Shown piece by piece: positions 17,547 to 25,912 of a DNA stretch of 64,000 nucleotides. The first letter of the stretch is position 1. Each line of letters opens with the position of its first letter. The position numbers were made by a program, and so were the translations under genes. Origin of the DNA: Paenibacillus taichungensis (lineage in GTDB: Bacteria; Bacillota; Bacilli; Paenibacillales; Paenibacillaceae); the NCBI RefSeq assembly GCF_003287275.1, contig NZ_QEVW01000006.1, forward strand, positions 62,001 through 126,000, read 5' to 3'. The notes beneath the pieces were generated by a model that saw only the letters and a program-made list of their open reading frames with translations, did no database searches and was not told where the DNA came from.

Positions 17547-18305
17547 CTAACGGTTCACCCGCTTTCGCGCCGCATCGTATTTTTCACTCGTAGAACGCAC
17601 GTGACGGATCAGTGGAAAAGCGCCCGGTAAACCGCCCTGCCCAATGCGTACCAGTTCTGATTTGTGGTCATTCAACTGCTGCTCCAGCACCCTGCTCAAA
17701 CTGGTCGCAATCTCTTCGCTCTTCCTTGTCTTCCAATCTTGTATCACAGGCGCACCCACCTGCATCGATATTTCCGGCAAATCATGCTGCACCATGCCAT
17801 GACACAAAGTCACAGGTACAGCTACGGCGCGTGGGGAGCGGCGAAGCAATAAACCAATGCCTGGACGAAACTCGATTGGCCTGGCATCCTGATGCAGAAT
17901 TTCCCCTTGGGGAAAGATCCAGACCCTTTTGCCGGAGTGAAGCAGCTCAGTTGTATATTGCAAGGAGGTTCGTATGCTGGATGCATTCTCCTTGTTGATT
18001 GAATACGCGCCAAGTTTACGGAAAAAGGCATATTGTCGCAGCTGCTCTTCTTCCATCATGACATAATGATCGCCTCGGGAAGTCTGCTGTGATGCATGAT
18101 AGAGCAGTAGACCATCCCACCAGGAGCTGTGGTTCATGAAATAGATGACCGGTTGATCCGGTTCCATGGGTGAACCCGTATTCGGTAACAGCGGGTCCAA
18201 TGAACCTGATAGAGTAAACGAGCGAAAACGTCTCCGCAGCAAATAATAATGATTGTATAAGGAAAAAATCCGGTTAAACGGTTTTGATTTTACGGCGCGA
18301 ATCAT
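17547..18305 (-). CDS. PlsC-like acyltransferase of the carotenoid cluster
   Basis: 252-residue 1-acyl-glycerol-phosphate-acyltransferase-type protein. It has the catalytic H-x4-D motif as NHSSWWD at 58-64, the FPQGEI motif near 137 (FPEG type) and the later VAVPVTLCHG region. In this operon it probably esterifies the sugar of a glycosyl carotenoid with a fatty acid, the job done by CrtO in staphyloxanthin synthesis, though it belongs to a different-looking branch; general lysophospholipid acylation is the alternative. I chose the inner ATG at 18305, which overlaps the end of the cruF-like gene by 32 nt; a start at 18335 would increase the overlap further. Confidence 0.78.
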   Translation of the reverse strand: MIRAVKSKPFNRIFSLYNHYYLLRRRFRSFTLSGSLDPLLPNTGSPMEPDQPVIYFMNHSSWWDGLLLYHASQQTSRGDHYVMMEEEQLRQYAFFRKLGAYSINKENASSIRTSLQYTTELLHSGKRVWIFPQGEILHQDARPIEFRPGIGLLLRRSPRAVAVPVTLCHGMVQHDLPEISMQVGAPVIQDWKTRKSEEIATSLSRVLEQQLNDHKSELVRIGQGGLPGAFPLIRHVRSTSEKYDAARKRVNR

Positions 18306-19041
18306 ATAGCCAGCTCCCCTCAGCAAGAAGCACACCTACAATAGCAATGATGAAGCTGCCCGTAATTCCTTCTTTGAGAGCTAACAACCCAAACAAAAGA
18401 ATAAACAGCTGATACAACCATTTCGCACGCAGCAATGAGCTTCGATCTGAAGGCATTGCCGGAAGAAACATGGAGAGGAACGCTCCCATTACAAACCAGC
18501 TTATGTAATTGGTCCAGGGCACACCGTAGAATCCGCCCGGAGCTTGCCATTGCCAGAATCCTCTGGCATGCGCAACCGGGTCCAGCACCAAGTCAAGCAC
18601 GATGGCCCAAAATCCAGTCTTCACTGCCCGGAAAAGCTTGCCGGTCCAGGTCGAACCACAGCCACTGAGCAAAGCCGAGTTACCAACGACCGCAATCCAG
18701 GCGAAGCCTAATGTAACAGGTACACTGAACAGGTGGATTCCGAAGAAGTCCGAATACGAATACTCGCCAAAGGGCCAGTGTGTATGCACGCCGACCCATT
18801 CTACCCCCATGCCACCCAGCCATATAATAAAGGAAACCAGCCAGAGTTCAGGTTTCATCCAGATGACTGACTGGTCGGACAACCCTGTCCGTTTCCGTCC
18901 TTGATATATCAGATCCAGCACATACAGTGCATAGAAGATTAGAAACAATCCGTTGGAGAAGGAAAGTACATCCGGAACACCGATCGTCAGCATCAGTACC
19001 GCTCCGATAATATACCACGCCCAGTACAGGCCCTGAACCAT
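18274..19041 (-). CDS. cruF: CruF-like carotenoid 1,2-hydratase
   Basis: Polytopic membrane protein of 255 residues with about seven hydrophobic segments. It matches the carotenoid hydratase family (CruF, bisanhydrobacterioruberin hydratase; DUF422): the WLGGMGVEWVGVHTHWPFGEYSY region, the VPVTLGFAWIAVVGNSALL helix and VLDLVLDPVAHARGFWQW with its conserved Asp and His residues. The enzyme adds water to a psi end group, giving a tertiary hydroxyl that can be glycosylated. It starts one base into the crtM stop codon and is followed by an overlapping acyltransferase gene, a translationally coupled arrangement. Confidence 0.85.
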   Translation of the reverse strand: MVQGLYWAWYIIGAVLMLTIGVPDVLSFSNGLFLIFYALYVLDLIYQGRKRTGLSDQSVIWMKPELWLVSFIIWLGGMGVEWVGVHTHWPFGEYSYSDFFGIHLFSVPVTLGFAWIAVVGNSALLSGCGSTWTGKLFRAVKTGFWAIVLDLVLDPVAHARGFWQWQAPGGFYGVPWTNYISWFVMGAFLSMFLPAMPSDRSSLLRAKWLYQLFILLFGLLALKEGITGSFIIAIVGVLLAEGSWLYDSRRKIKTV

Positions 19042-19913
19042 CAGGATACCGCCGTGCGGGAGGCTTGGTAAGCCAACATTGGATAACGTTTCACAATGGC
19101 ACCCAGCATCTCCAGTTTCAGTTCATCACTAACAAATGCACGCTTCGTATACACATCATAGTCGTTGCGCTCGACCGCATGAAGAATAGTCGAATAAAAG
19201 GCTGCTGCCAGCTCAATCGCAAATGCACTTTCGGTTGGGTACGTATCCAGACGGTCCATACCGATACGGAACCAGCCCAGCGCAGCTGCTTTTAATTCAT
19301 GAATAATGGCCATAAACCTTTCGTCAACAACACCATTGGCCCAATCCTGTTCGGAATATCCATGCTTCTCCATCAACTCCAGCGGAACATAGCGGCGGGC
19401 TCTTGCCCGGTCTTCGCCCACATCACGGATAATATTGACGATCTGCATACCTTTGCCCAGTGCAATGCCATTCATCGCAACGTCTGTACCGTCATCATCC
19501 CGCAATACAGGCAACAGCATCTCGCCTACGGTTCCGGCAACCAGATAACAATACTGCTCCAGTTCCTCCATCGTTGTATAATGCGTGACTTTAAGATCGG
19601 TTAATTGTCCGTCCATTTGACGGAAGAAAGGCCCCTTGTCCAAATGAGGGAAGCTTATAAACAGCCATCGTAATGCCGGCCAGATAAAATGTCCTTCCGC
19701 TTCTTCCAGTTGATTGAACAGATTGCGGATGTCATGAATCGTATAAGGCGATTGCTCCGGCTCATCCACACTGTCATCGATCATGCGGCAAAAGGCATAG
19801 ATAACATACACGGCCTCGCGCCGTGGGCTGGGCAGACCTCGGAAGGCTTGATAAAAAGATGACGAGCCCTTTTGCATTAATTCCTCACACTTGTTCAAAA
19901 TCGCTTCATTCAT
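19041..19913 (-). CDS. crtM: Dehydrosqualene (4,4'-diapophytoene) synthase, CrtM type
   Basis: Condenses two prenyl diphosphates head to head, the first committed step. The 290 residues carry the two Asp-rich motifs: MIDDSVDE (Asp46, Asp47, Asp50) and NIIRDVGEDRARARRYVP near 165. Family knowledge says that Phe26 of the Staphylococcus enzyme restricts the product to C30; the aligned segment here is SSSFYQAFRGLP with Phe24 in that place, which favours farnesyl diphosphate and a C30 product over C40 phytoene. The gene overlaps its neighbours by 4 nt upstream and 1 nt downstream, so it is in the middle of a coupled operon. Confidence 0.9.
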   Translation of the reverse strand: MNEAILNKCEELMQKGSSSFYQAFRGLPSPRREAVYVIYAFCRMIDDSVDEPEQSPYTIHDIRNLFNQLEEAEGHFIWPALRWLFISFPHLDKGPFFRQMDGQLTDLKVTHYTTMEELEQYCYLVAGTVGEMLLPVLRDDDGTDVAMNGIALGKGMQIVNIIRDVGEDRARARRYVPLELMEKHGYSEQDWANGVVDERFMAIIHELKAAALGWFRIGMDRLDTYPTESAFAIELAAAFYSTILHAVERNDYDVYTKRAFVSDELKLEMLGAIVKRYPMLAYQASRTAVS

Positions 19914-21373
19914 GTTTCCATCTCCTTCGTCAGTAAATTCACTGCCATCCGTGCACTCTGCATCACTATCGGAACCCCGCCTCCCGGATGTACAGAAGCT
20001 CCAGCCGCATACAGTCCCCGGATTGCCGGAAACGGCTTCGGTTGCGGACGATATACACCTGATTGAAACAGCACAGGTGCGATGCCAAAGCTGCCGCCGC
20101 CATACAGACCGTCACGCTCAGCGTCGGCGGGAGTACGTAATTTTTGCCACTTGATCGCTTCACGGAGTCCCGGAAATGCGCGTTGTTCCGCTTCTTCCAG
20201 TACACGCTCTGCCAGCGCCTCGCTCTCCCGAGGCCAGTCGACACCATCGGCATCCGGCACAGGAATGAGGAAGTACAACACACTCTGGCCTGGCGGAGCT
20301 GCCGTCTCATCCAATGCGGCCGGATTGAATACATAAAAAGAGGACTTCGCCGGAATGCGGCGCTGATCGAACACTTCCCGCAAACTACCGTCCAGACTTG
20401 GAGGCAGGAAAAACTGATGCGTTGTTGCATCATCCCACGTTTTGTCTACACCCGCATAAATCAACACACATCCCGATGAGGGGCGATATGCCTTTCGCTT
20501 CCGTGAAGCATTAGGCGTCTGACCAAGCAGACCCGACAGATGGGGGAAATCTCCATTGTAGATAACTGCATCCACATTTTCTGCGCCTGCGGGGGTTTCT
20601 ATACCTTCGCATACACCATTTTTAATATTCAGTCCCGTCACTTCGGTGTTTAAAACGATGCGACCACCACGTGATATCAGTTCCTGTTCCAATATGGCAG
20701 GTAATGCCGCATAGCCACCTTTCACCATCCAGATACCGTATTCATGTTCTGCATAAGGAAGCAGGGAATAAATACCCGGCGTACCGAAAGGAGATCCTCC
20801 AATATAGAGACTTTGCAGCGAATATGCATCCAATAGTTCCTCATGCTGAAAATAATCGCCTACAGCCTTCCGTACACTTTTGTGCGCGCGTAATCGGCCC
20901 ATCAAGGACATCAGAGACGGAGTGAAGAAGTCCCTTTTTCGCGGAAAAGCCCGTTCCAGAAAAGCAGCCCGTCCCGCCGGAAAGAGCGTGTCCATATCTT
21001 TCATAAATTTCGAAAATCCCTGACTTTCTCCAGGGAAGAGACGTTCAATCTCTTCGGCCTGCTGTTCACGTGCCGTCATCTTGGTCATCACACGACCGCT
21101 GCTATAATGCACCCTGTACAATGGATCACAACGCAGCAGCTCAATCTTCGAACGATCCACCCCCGCTTCCTCCAAAATGCCAAGCAGCATCTCAGGCAGA
21201 AGTACGATGGTCGGGCCTTGATCGATCCGATAGTCCCCTTCCTGTTCGTAGCCGATACGACCACCAACTCTGGAACCCCGTTCATATACGGTTACATCCC
21301 AACCCTGTCGATTCAGCAGCAACGCTGCAGTCAGTCCGCCAATACCTGCACCTACGATGGCTGCCCGTTTCAT
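19910..21373 (-). CDS. CrtN-family diapocarotene desaturase/oxidase (second copy)
   Basis: 487-residue FAD-dependent enzyme with AAIVGAGIGGLTAALLLNRQ at the N-terminus, VGGRIGYEQ, the DQGPTIVLLP segment and the C-terminal YAAGASVHPGGGVPIVMQSAR flavin motif. It acts with its two paralogues on the C30 backbone, either adding double bonds or oxidising an end methyl. It is closer in layout to crtN1 upstream than to the third copy, but I cannot assign the exact step. It shares a 4-nt ATGA overlap with both neighbours. Position directly before crtM resembles crtNb placement in Bacillus-type clusters. Confidence 0.85.
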   Translation of the reverse strand: MKRAAIVGAGIGGLTAALLLNRQGWDVTVYERGSRVGGRIGYEQEGDYRIDQGPTIVLLPEMLLGILEEAGVDRSKIELLRCDPLYRVHYSSGRVMTKMTAREQQAEEIERLFPGESQGFSKFMKDMDTLFPAGRAAFLERAFPRKRDFFTPSLMSLMGRLRAHKSVRKAVGDYFQHEELLDAYSLQSLYIGGSPFGTPGIYSLLPYAEHEYGIWMVKGGYAALPAILEQELISRGGRIVLNTEVTGLNIKNGVCEGIETPAGAENVDAVIYNGDFPHLSGLLGQTPNASRKRKAYRPSSGCVLIYAGVDKTWDDATTHQFFLPPSLDGSLREVFDQRRIPAKSSFYVFNPAALDETAAPPGQSVLYFLIPVPDADGVDWPRESEALAERVLEEAEQRAFPGLREAIKWQKLRTPADAERDGLYGGGSFGIAPVLFQSGVYRPQPKPFPAIRGLYAAGASVHPGGGVPIVMQSARMAVNLLTKEMET

Positions 21374-22920
21374 GAATGGCCTCCTGCTTCCGCCGTTTTC
21401 ACATACGAGGATGGTTTCGAGCGCTTGCGAGCATCCTCTTCCTGGATCAGTTTCACGCTGATTCGAGCTGATTCAAAGATGGTTGGCAATCCACTGCCCG
21501 GATGCGTTCCGCCACCCACCAGCCACAACCTTTTCAACTCTTCAAACTGGTTATGCGGCCGCAGATACATCATCTGCCCAAGATTATGAGCCATATTAAA
21601 TGTTGCTCCGCGGTACACGTCGAGTTCATTTTGCCAATCCAGCGGTGTAAACATCATGGATTCTTCAATACGACTGCGGATGTCTGACAACTCACGAATC
21701 GATTCCAACCGCTTCATCATCGCCTCCCGCACATTCTCCCGTTCGACCTCCCAATCGATGTCTCCGGTAAGGTTCGGCGTAGGCATGAGAACATATAATG
21801 CAGATTTCCCTTCCGGTGCGAGCGTCGAATCGAGTCTGGAAGGGTTATGAATATAGAGGGACGGATCCGCAGACAGCACTTTATGCTTCGTAATTTCGTC
21901 GACGTTCAGTCGATAGTCCTCGGGAAAATAGATGGAATGATGCGGTAAATCCACTTCACCGTCCACACCCAGATACAGCATGGCTGTGGAGCAAGAGAAT
22001 TTTTTACGCTTCATTTTCTCCGGTGTATATTTCTTAAGTACGCCTGGTTCAAACAGATGGTTCACGGCATGCGCAAAGTCCGCATTAACAACGACATGAT
22101 CTGCTTCAATGCGTTCGCCATTTTCTAGCAATACGCCTTCTGCACGACCATTGCGAACAATGACCTGTTTGACCGGACAGGATGTATGTATTCGTCCTCC
22201 ATATTCTTCAACGACATCAGCCATGGCTTGAAATACGCGATTGACACCGCCAGTAGGATGAAACAAACCATAGTTGTGCTCAATGAACGACAGAATCGTA
22301 AACGTACCCGGACAATCCCATGCAGACATGCCAAGGTATTTGGATTGAAACGTGAATGCCCAGCGCAAGCGCTCATCCGTGAAATAGCGGGACAGAATGC
22401 CATAGACCGTATTGTTAATATCGAGTTTTGGCAAAGCTGTCATGGCATCTCTTCGCAAATAATCTGCCAGCTTGCCGAAAGGTCTGCGCAGCAAAGGCAT
22501 AACTTTGCCAAACTTCACTTCCTCTTCCTGCATGAATCGAAGGTAATTGTCCTCGTTGCCGGGGAAAAGCTCCTTGATCTGTGCGGCTGTATCTTCACGG
22601 TTACGGGAAGGTGTAAACACCTTGTCGCCAAAATTTAGGGCATACAGCGGAGTCAGCTCTTTCATCTCCACATAGTCGGATAATTGGCGTCCCACAACAT
22701 CGAACATCTCTTCAATCAACTGCGGCATCATCAAAAACGTTGCACCCCGGTCGAACCGATATTCGCCCAGCTCCAGTCTGGAAGAACGTCCCCCGATGAC
22801 TGGCTGTTTCTCATATACATCTACTTCGTACCCCTGGCCGGACAATAACATCGCTGCTGCAAGTCCACCCGGACCTGCACCAATGACTGCTGCACGTTTA
22901 CGCTGCTGATTCGGTATCAT
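21370..22920 (-). CDS. crtN: Diapophytoene desaturase, CrtN type (first gene of crt operon)
   Basis: 516-residue FAD-dependent desaturase, likely converting diapophytoene stepwise to diaponeurosporene or diapolycopene. It shows the AAVIGAGPGGLAAAMLLSGQG dinucleotide fold, VIGGRSSRLE, FDRGATFLMMP, the SKYLGMSAWDCPG region and the C-terminal LVGGGTHPGSGLPTIFESAR motif. The ATG at 22920 has AGGAAAGGTGA a few bases upstream; a GTG at 22929 would lie on top of that ribosome site. It is promoter-proximal, 135 nt behind the sigmaA-type promoter and the CarH-like operator, so its transcript leader carries the operator repeats. Confidence 0.88.
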   Translation of the reverse strand: MIPNQQRKRAAVIGAGPGGLAAAMLLSGQGYEVDVYEKQPVIGGRSSRLELGEYRFDRGATFLMMPQLIEEMFDVVGRQLSDYVEMKELTPLYALNFGDKVFTPSRNREDTAAQIKELFPGNEDNYLRFMQEEEVKFGKVMPLLRRPFGKLADYLRRDAMTALPKLDINNTVYGILSRYFTDERLRWAFTFQSKYLGMSAWDCPGTFTILSFIEHNYGLFHPTGGVNRVFQAMADVVEEYGGRIHTSCPVKQVIVRNGRAEGVLLENGERIEADHVVVNADFAHAVNHLFEPGVLKKYTPEKMKRKKFSCSTAMLYLGVDGEVDLPHHSIYFPEDYRLNVDEITKHKVLSADPSLYIHNPSRLDSTLAPEGKSALYVLMPTPNLTGDIDWEVERENVREAMMKRLESIRELSDIRSRIEESMMFTPLDWQNELDVYRGATFNMAHNLGQMMYLRPHNQFEELKRLWLVGGGTHPGSGLPTIFESARISVKLIQEEDARKRSKPSSYVKTAEAGGHS

Positions 22921-23021
22921 GCCACTCACCTTTCCTATGTTAAGAACTATCTCTAGTACTATAGTCTCTAACCTATTATTAAACCGGCCTTGAACTGTTC
23001 AAGCGGGTAAACGCAAAAACA

Positions 23022-23051
23022 TTATACAAATGTAGTACAAATATTATACGA
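23022..23051 (+). promoter_or_regulatory. CarH-like operator of the crt operon: three 11-bp direct repeats
   Basis: TTATACAA (23022), TAGTACAA (23033) and TTATACGA (23044) start exactly 11 bp apart. They fit the T-n-n-A-C-A core reported for CarH sites fully (first copy) or with one mismatch each (second and third). The array begins right after the crt -10 box, over the start point and early transcribed region. A bound CarH tetramer there would block RNA polymerase. Confidence 0.75.
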
Positions 23052-23054
23052 CCT

Positions 23055-23083
23055 ATTAAATCAAAAAATGACCCGCTGGTCAA
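23055..23083 (-). promoter_or_regulatory. SigmaA-type promoter of the crt operon
   Basis: Minus-strand TTGACC (23078-23083), a 17-nt spacer and TTTAAT (23055-23060); each hexamer has one mismatch to consensus. Transcription would start near 23048, inside the 11-bp repeat array, about 130 nt before crtN. Confidence 0.7.
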
Positions 23084-23110
23084 ATTCTCTATTAAGATAT
23101 TTTGGAAAGC

Positions 23111-23147
23111 AAAAAAAACACCCTTCGCGCTCTTGCGTCAAAGGATG
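23111..23147 (-). terminator. Terminator of carH
   Basis: Minus-strand stem CATCCTT...GC / GC...AAGGGTG with an AAGA loop, followed by TTTTTTTTGC. It ends the carH transcript just before the crt promoter, so the repressor and its target operon are separate units. Confidence 0.8.
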
Positions 23148-23210
23148 TCCTGTATACCTAAAGCTATACATATTATTTTATAAATACATTCTCAAAAAGA
23201 CACGAATCAG

Positions 23211-24143
23211 TTATCTTCGCCCAGGCGATGGTTCAACAAAATACTCACGTTCCATCCACGATTGCCAATCCGCTGAATTTCCGGGCATAATCCACTGCGG
23301 GTAACGTGCATTCTCTGCACGCTCATAGCCCTTCCCTCCAAGTACAAAGCGCATATCAGGGAACTCATCCAAAATTCGTCCTATGAGTTGATCACACCGT
23401 TCAAGCAGTTCTGAACTGGTAACCGAAAGACAAACTAACCGAATTTTCTGCTCCCGGATAATTGGATAAATTCCTTCTTCGGGTGTGTCGGCTCCGAGAT
23501 AGAGCACTTCAGCACCATTTTTACGCATAAACAGGGAGAACAACAATAAGCCTACCTGATGATGCTCCCCTTCCGGGCACAAGGCTAGAACTTTGGGCAG
23601 ATGCGGATAGATCGGGAACAGATGGAAAAACTGATAAAAGCGCTGTGAAATCAATTGAGTCATAAAATGCTCTTGAGCGACCGAGGCCCTACCCTGCTCC
23701 CACGCATCCCCAACACGAACGAGAATAGGCACCAGCACATGATAAAACATGGAATCATATCCGTACATGGTGAAGCCAAAATCAATCAAACCATTGGCCC
23801 GTTCGCCCTGAAAGTTGTATAACGAGTCGTAGATCTGATCGGCTATACGTACATATGCTTCTTCCATCGTGGGTACTGGTGGGGTAAATGACGTAGGCAC
23901 TGCAGCAGCTTCCTGTGATCTGGTTTTGTTCACCTTCAGCATGCGTACTGCTTCCGAAATATTGGTCTGGTGCTGCTCCACCTGCTCTTTTAACCAGCGC
24001 AGATCTGCAACATTCTCTTCCGTGTACAAGCGATAACCCGATTCCGTCCGCTCAGGGGTGACCGCACTGTACCGATTCTCCCAAGCCCGGAGCGTTACCG
24101 TCGGAATACCCAGCATGGCAGCGACTTGTTTGATGGAATACAC
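23211..24143 (-). CDS. carH: CarH-type B12-dependent photoreceptor and repressor (MerR family)
   Basis: Predicted light-sensing repressor of carotenoid genes. The 310 residues contain an N-terminal MerR winged helix (YSIKQVAAMLGIPTVTLRAWENRY, residues 2-25, then the ESGYRLY wing), a helical bundle, and a cobalamin-binding Rossmann domain. Key cobalamin contacts are present: W148-x9-E158-H159, the signature over the upper face of adenosylcobalamin, and E193-x-H195-x-x-G198, with His195 as the likely lower axial ligand. In Thermus CarH the dark tetramer binds DNA and light breaks the Co-C bond to release it; I infer the same here. The GTG start at 24143 brings the MerR domain to the N-terminus; longer in-frame starts add unrelated residues and lie inside the promoter region. 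Confidence 0.88.
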   Translation of the reverse strand: MYSIKQVAAMLGIPTVTLRAWENRYSAVTPERTESGYRLYTEENVADLRWLKEQVEQHQTNISEAVRMLKVNKTRSQEAAAVPTSFTPPVPTMEEAYVRIADQIYDSLYNFQGERANGLIDFGFTMYGYDSMFYHVLVPILVRVGDAWEQGRASVAQEHFMTQLISQRFYQFFHLFPIYPHLPKVLALCPEGEHHQVGLLLFSLFMRKNGAEVLYLGADTPEEGIYPIIREQKIRLVCLSVTSSELLERCDQLIGRILDEFPDMRFVLGGKGYERAENARYPQWIMPGNSADWQSWMEREYFVEPSPGRR

Positions 24144-24236
24144 CTTATTACCTACTTTCTTTCCTGAAATAGCCGGACTTTCATAGGTTAAACGAATCCT
24201 TATCCCGTCCTTGTCAGGTATATGAAAATCCGAACA

Positions 24237-24266
24237 TTCCACAAAAATAATACACTCATTATACAC
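24237..24266 (+). promoter_or_regulatory. CarH-like operator at the carH promoter: three 11-bp direct repeats
   Basis: TTCCACAA (24237), TAATACAC (24248) and TTATACAC (24259) start 11 bp apart. The outer two match T-n-n-A-C-A fully and the middle one misses the first T. The array covers the carH -10 and early transcript, on the same strand and at nearly the same offset as the array at the crt promoter. This suggests autoregulation. Confidence 0.68.
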
Positions 24267-24286
24267 AACGCTCATATGCATGTCGA
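24258..24286 (-). promoter_or_regulatory. SigmaA-type promoter of carH
   Basis: Minus-strand TCGACA (24281-24286), 17-nt spacer, TATAAT (24258-24263). One mismatch in the -35 and a perfect -10. It gives a leader of about 110 nt before the GTG start. Confidence 0.7.
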
Positions 24287-24374
24287 TTGAATCGATCGAA
24301 TTGGTTTTGCACTGCGTCAATGTTGTCATCCGGGTGGTAATAGAAGTCAGCAAGTTCAGAAAGGGGAGTTATTG

Positions 24375-25850
24375 TTGTTTTCTTATCGCCGCCAGACATC
24401 AGACCGCAAGTCTTCACGCGGCAAATTTCCATACATACGAACATGTCTCGTATTACTGGTCCTATGGCTCATCGCCGTCATGCTCTACCAGACCTATAAA
24501 CCTTTACCAGGCGGCGTTTCCTATGAAAGTCCTGAATACCGTGTGGATCAGGTGCAATTTCTGCATGATCTGACTTATCCCTCTGCTGACGGACAGATGG
24601 AGCATGAACAGCAGATCTTCCAGCGCATGCAACAGATCGTTGAAGACGCGGAACAGTTCGTCGTCGTTGATATGTTCTTATTCAATAACTACCAGCACAA
24701 AGGTCAGCAATTCCCACCCATAAGCACAGAGTTCACAGAAACACTGGTTGCCAAAAAGCTTCAGAAACCGGATATGGTTATCTGGTTCATTACCGATGAA
24801 GTGAACACCAACTACAACTCTGCACCCAACCCGTTACTGGAACAGATGAGACAGGCCGGGATTCACGTGGTCATTACAGATGTGGACCCTTTACGCGATT
24901 CCACTCCCGTGTACTCCGCGGTCTGGCGAACCTTCTTCCAATGGTTTGGTCAATCCGGGAAGGGATGGATTCCGAACCTGATGGCAACCGACGGACCGGA
25001 TGTCACAGTACGTTCCTACCTTAAGTTGCTCAATGTAAAAGCAAATCATCGTAAAGTGGTGGTCAGTGAGAAGACGGCTATTGTGTCCTCAGGCAACATT
25101 CATGATGCCAGTGCCTACCATTCAAACATCGCTTTTGAAATAACCGGACCGATCATCGGAGATATCCTTGAGTCGGAACAGGCTGTGCTGAATTTCTCAG
25201 GCGGGGGAAAACTTCCTTCCTATACAGTTCCCTCCACAGATCCGAATAAGGGCGATTTGCGAATTCGTTATCTAACCGAGGGCAAAGTGAATGAGGCAGT
25301 GCTCCATGAGATCAATCAATCGTCAAAAGGTGACACCTTGTGGATGGGCATGTTCTACATCGCTTCCCCCAAAGTATTGGACGCCCTGCTCGAAGCCTCG
25401 AAACGGGGAACCGAGATTAGGCTTGTACTCGACCCGAACGAAAATGCTTTTGGTCAGGAGAAAACTGGCATTCCCAATCGTCCTGTAGCTGCCGAGTTAC
25501 ATGATAAATCGGATGGCAAAATCCAAATTCGCTGGTATAACACAACCAAGGAACAATATCATACCAAGATGATGTACATCGCCAAAGCCACCGGGGATCA
25601 TATCGTTCTTGGAGGATCGACCAACTTCACCCCCAGAAACATGAATGATTATAATCTGGAAAATGACCTCTGGGTTGCTGCCCCACCAGACAACTCATTC
25701 ACTCATGATGTCGCGAATTATTTTGACCGGATATGGAATAATGAAGATGCCGAGTTCACACTGAACCTGGATGAATTCCAAGAAAAGACTACATTTTTGA
25801 AAGAAATCGTATATAAGCTGCAGCTGATTTTGGGATTAACGACCTTCTAA
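24375..25850 (+). CDS. Membrane-anchored phospholipase D-like protein
   Basis: Roughly 491-residue protein with one N-terminal membrane helix (TCLVLLVLWLIAVMLYQTY) and two PLD-superfamily half-domains. H-x-K motifs occur as NHRKVVV near residue 224 followed by SSGN, and YHTKMMY near 395 followed by GGSTNFTPRN. The acidic residue of the usual HxKx4D is Glu in the first and Ala in the second, so activity may differ from cardiolipin synthases; a phosphatidyl transfer or lipid-hydrolysing role is plausible. The start is TTG (24375, or 24372), behind AAGGGGAG. It is divergent from carH and shares its 230-bp control region, so light control through the carH operator is conceivable. Confidence 0.8.
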   Translation: MFSYRRQTSDRKSSRGKFPYIRTCLVLLVLWLIAVMLYQTYKPLPGGVSYESPEYRVDQVQFLHDLTYPSADGQMEHEQQIFQRMQQIVEDAEQFVVVDMFLFNNYQHKGQQFPPISTEFTETLVAKKLQKPDMVIWFITDEVNTNYNSAPNPLLEQMRQAGIHVVITDVDPLRDSTPVYSAVWRTFFQWFGQSGKGWIPNLMATDGPDVTVRSYLKLLNVKANHRKVVVSEKTAIVSSGNIHDASAYHSNIAFEITGPIIGDILESEQAVLNFSGGGKLPSYTVPSTDPNKGDLRIRYLTEGKVNEAVLHEINQSSKGDTLWMGMFYIASPKVLDALLEASKRGTEIRLVLDPNENAFGQEKTGIPNRPVAAELHDKSDGKIQIRWYNTTKEQYHTKMMYIAKATGDHIVLGGSTNFTPRNMNDYNLENDLWVAAPPDNSFTHDVANYFDRIWNNEDAEFTLNLDEFQEKTTFLKEIVYKLQLILGLTTF

Positions 25851-25877
25851 TTGAAGATGAAATCTCAAGCATAAACC

Positions 25878-25907
25878 CGCCTGTACACTAACGTGCAGGC
25901 GTTTTTT
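25878..25907 (+). terminator. Terminator of the PLD-like gene
   Basis: Nine-pair stem CGCCTGTAC / GTGCAGGCG (one G-T pair) with a 6-nt loop, followed by TTTTTT. Confidence 0.9.
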
Positions 25908-25912
25908 GTGCC

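Noticed and set aside
19041..19913. C40 phytoene synthase (CrtB) instead of CrtM
   Set aside because: The Phe at the chain-length position and the CrtN-type partners favour C30; an enzyme assay could still overturn this.
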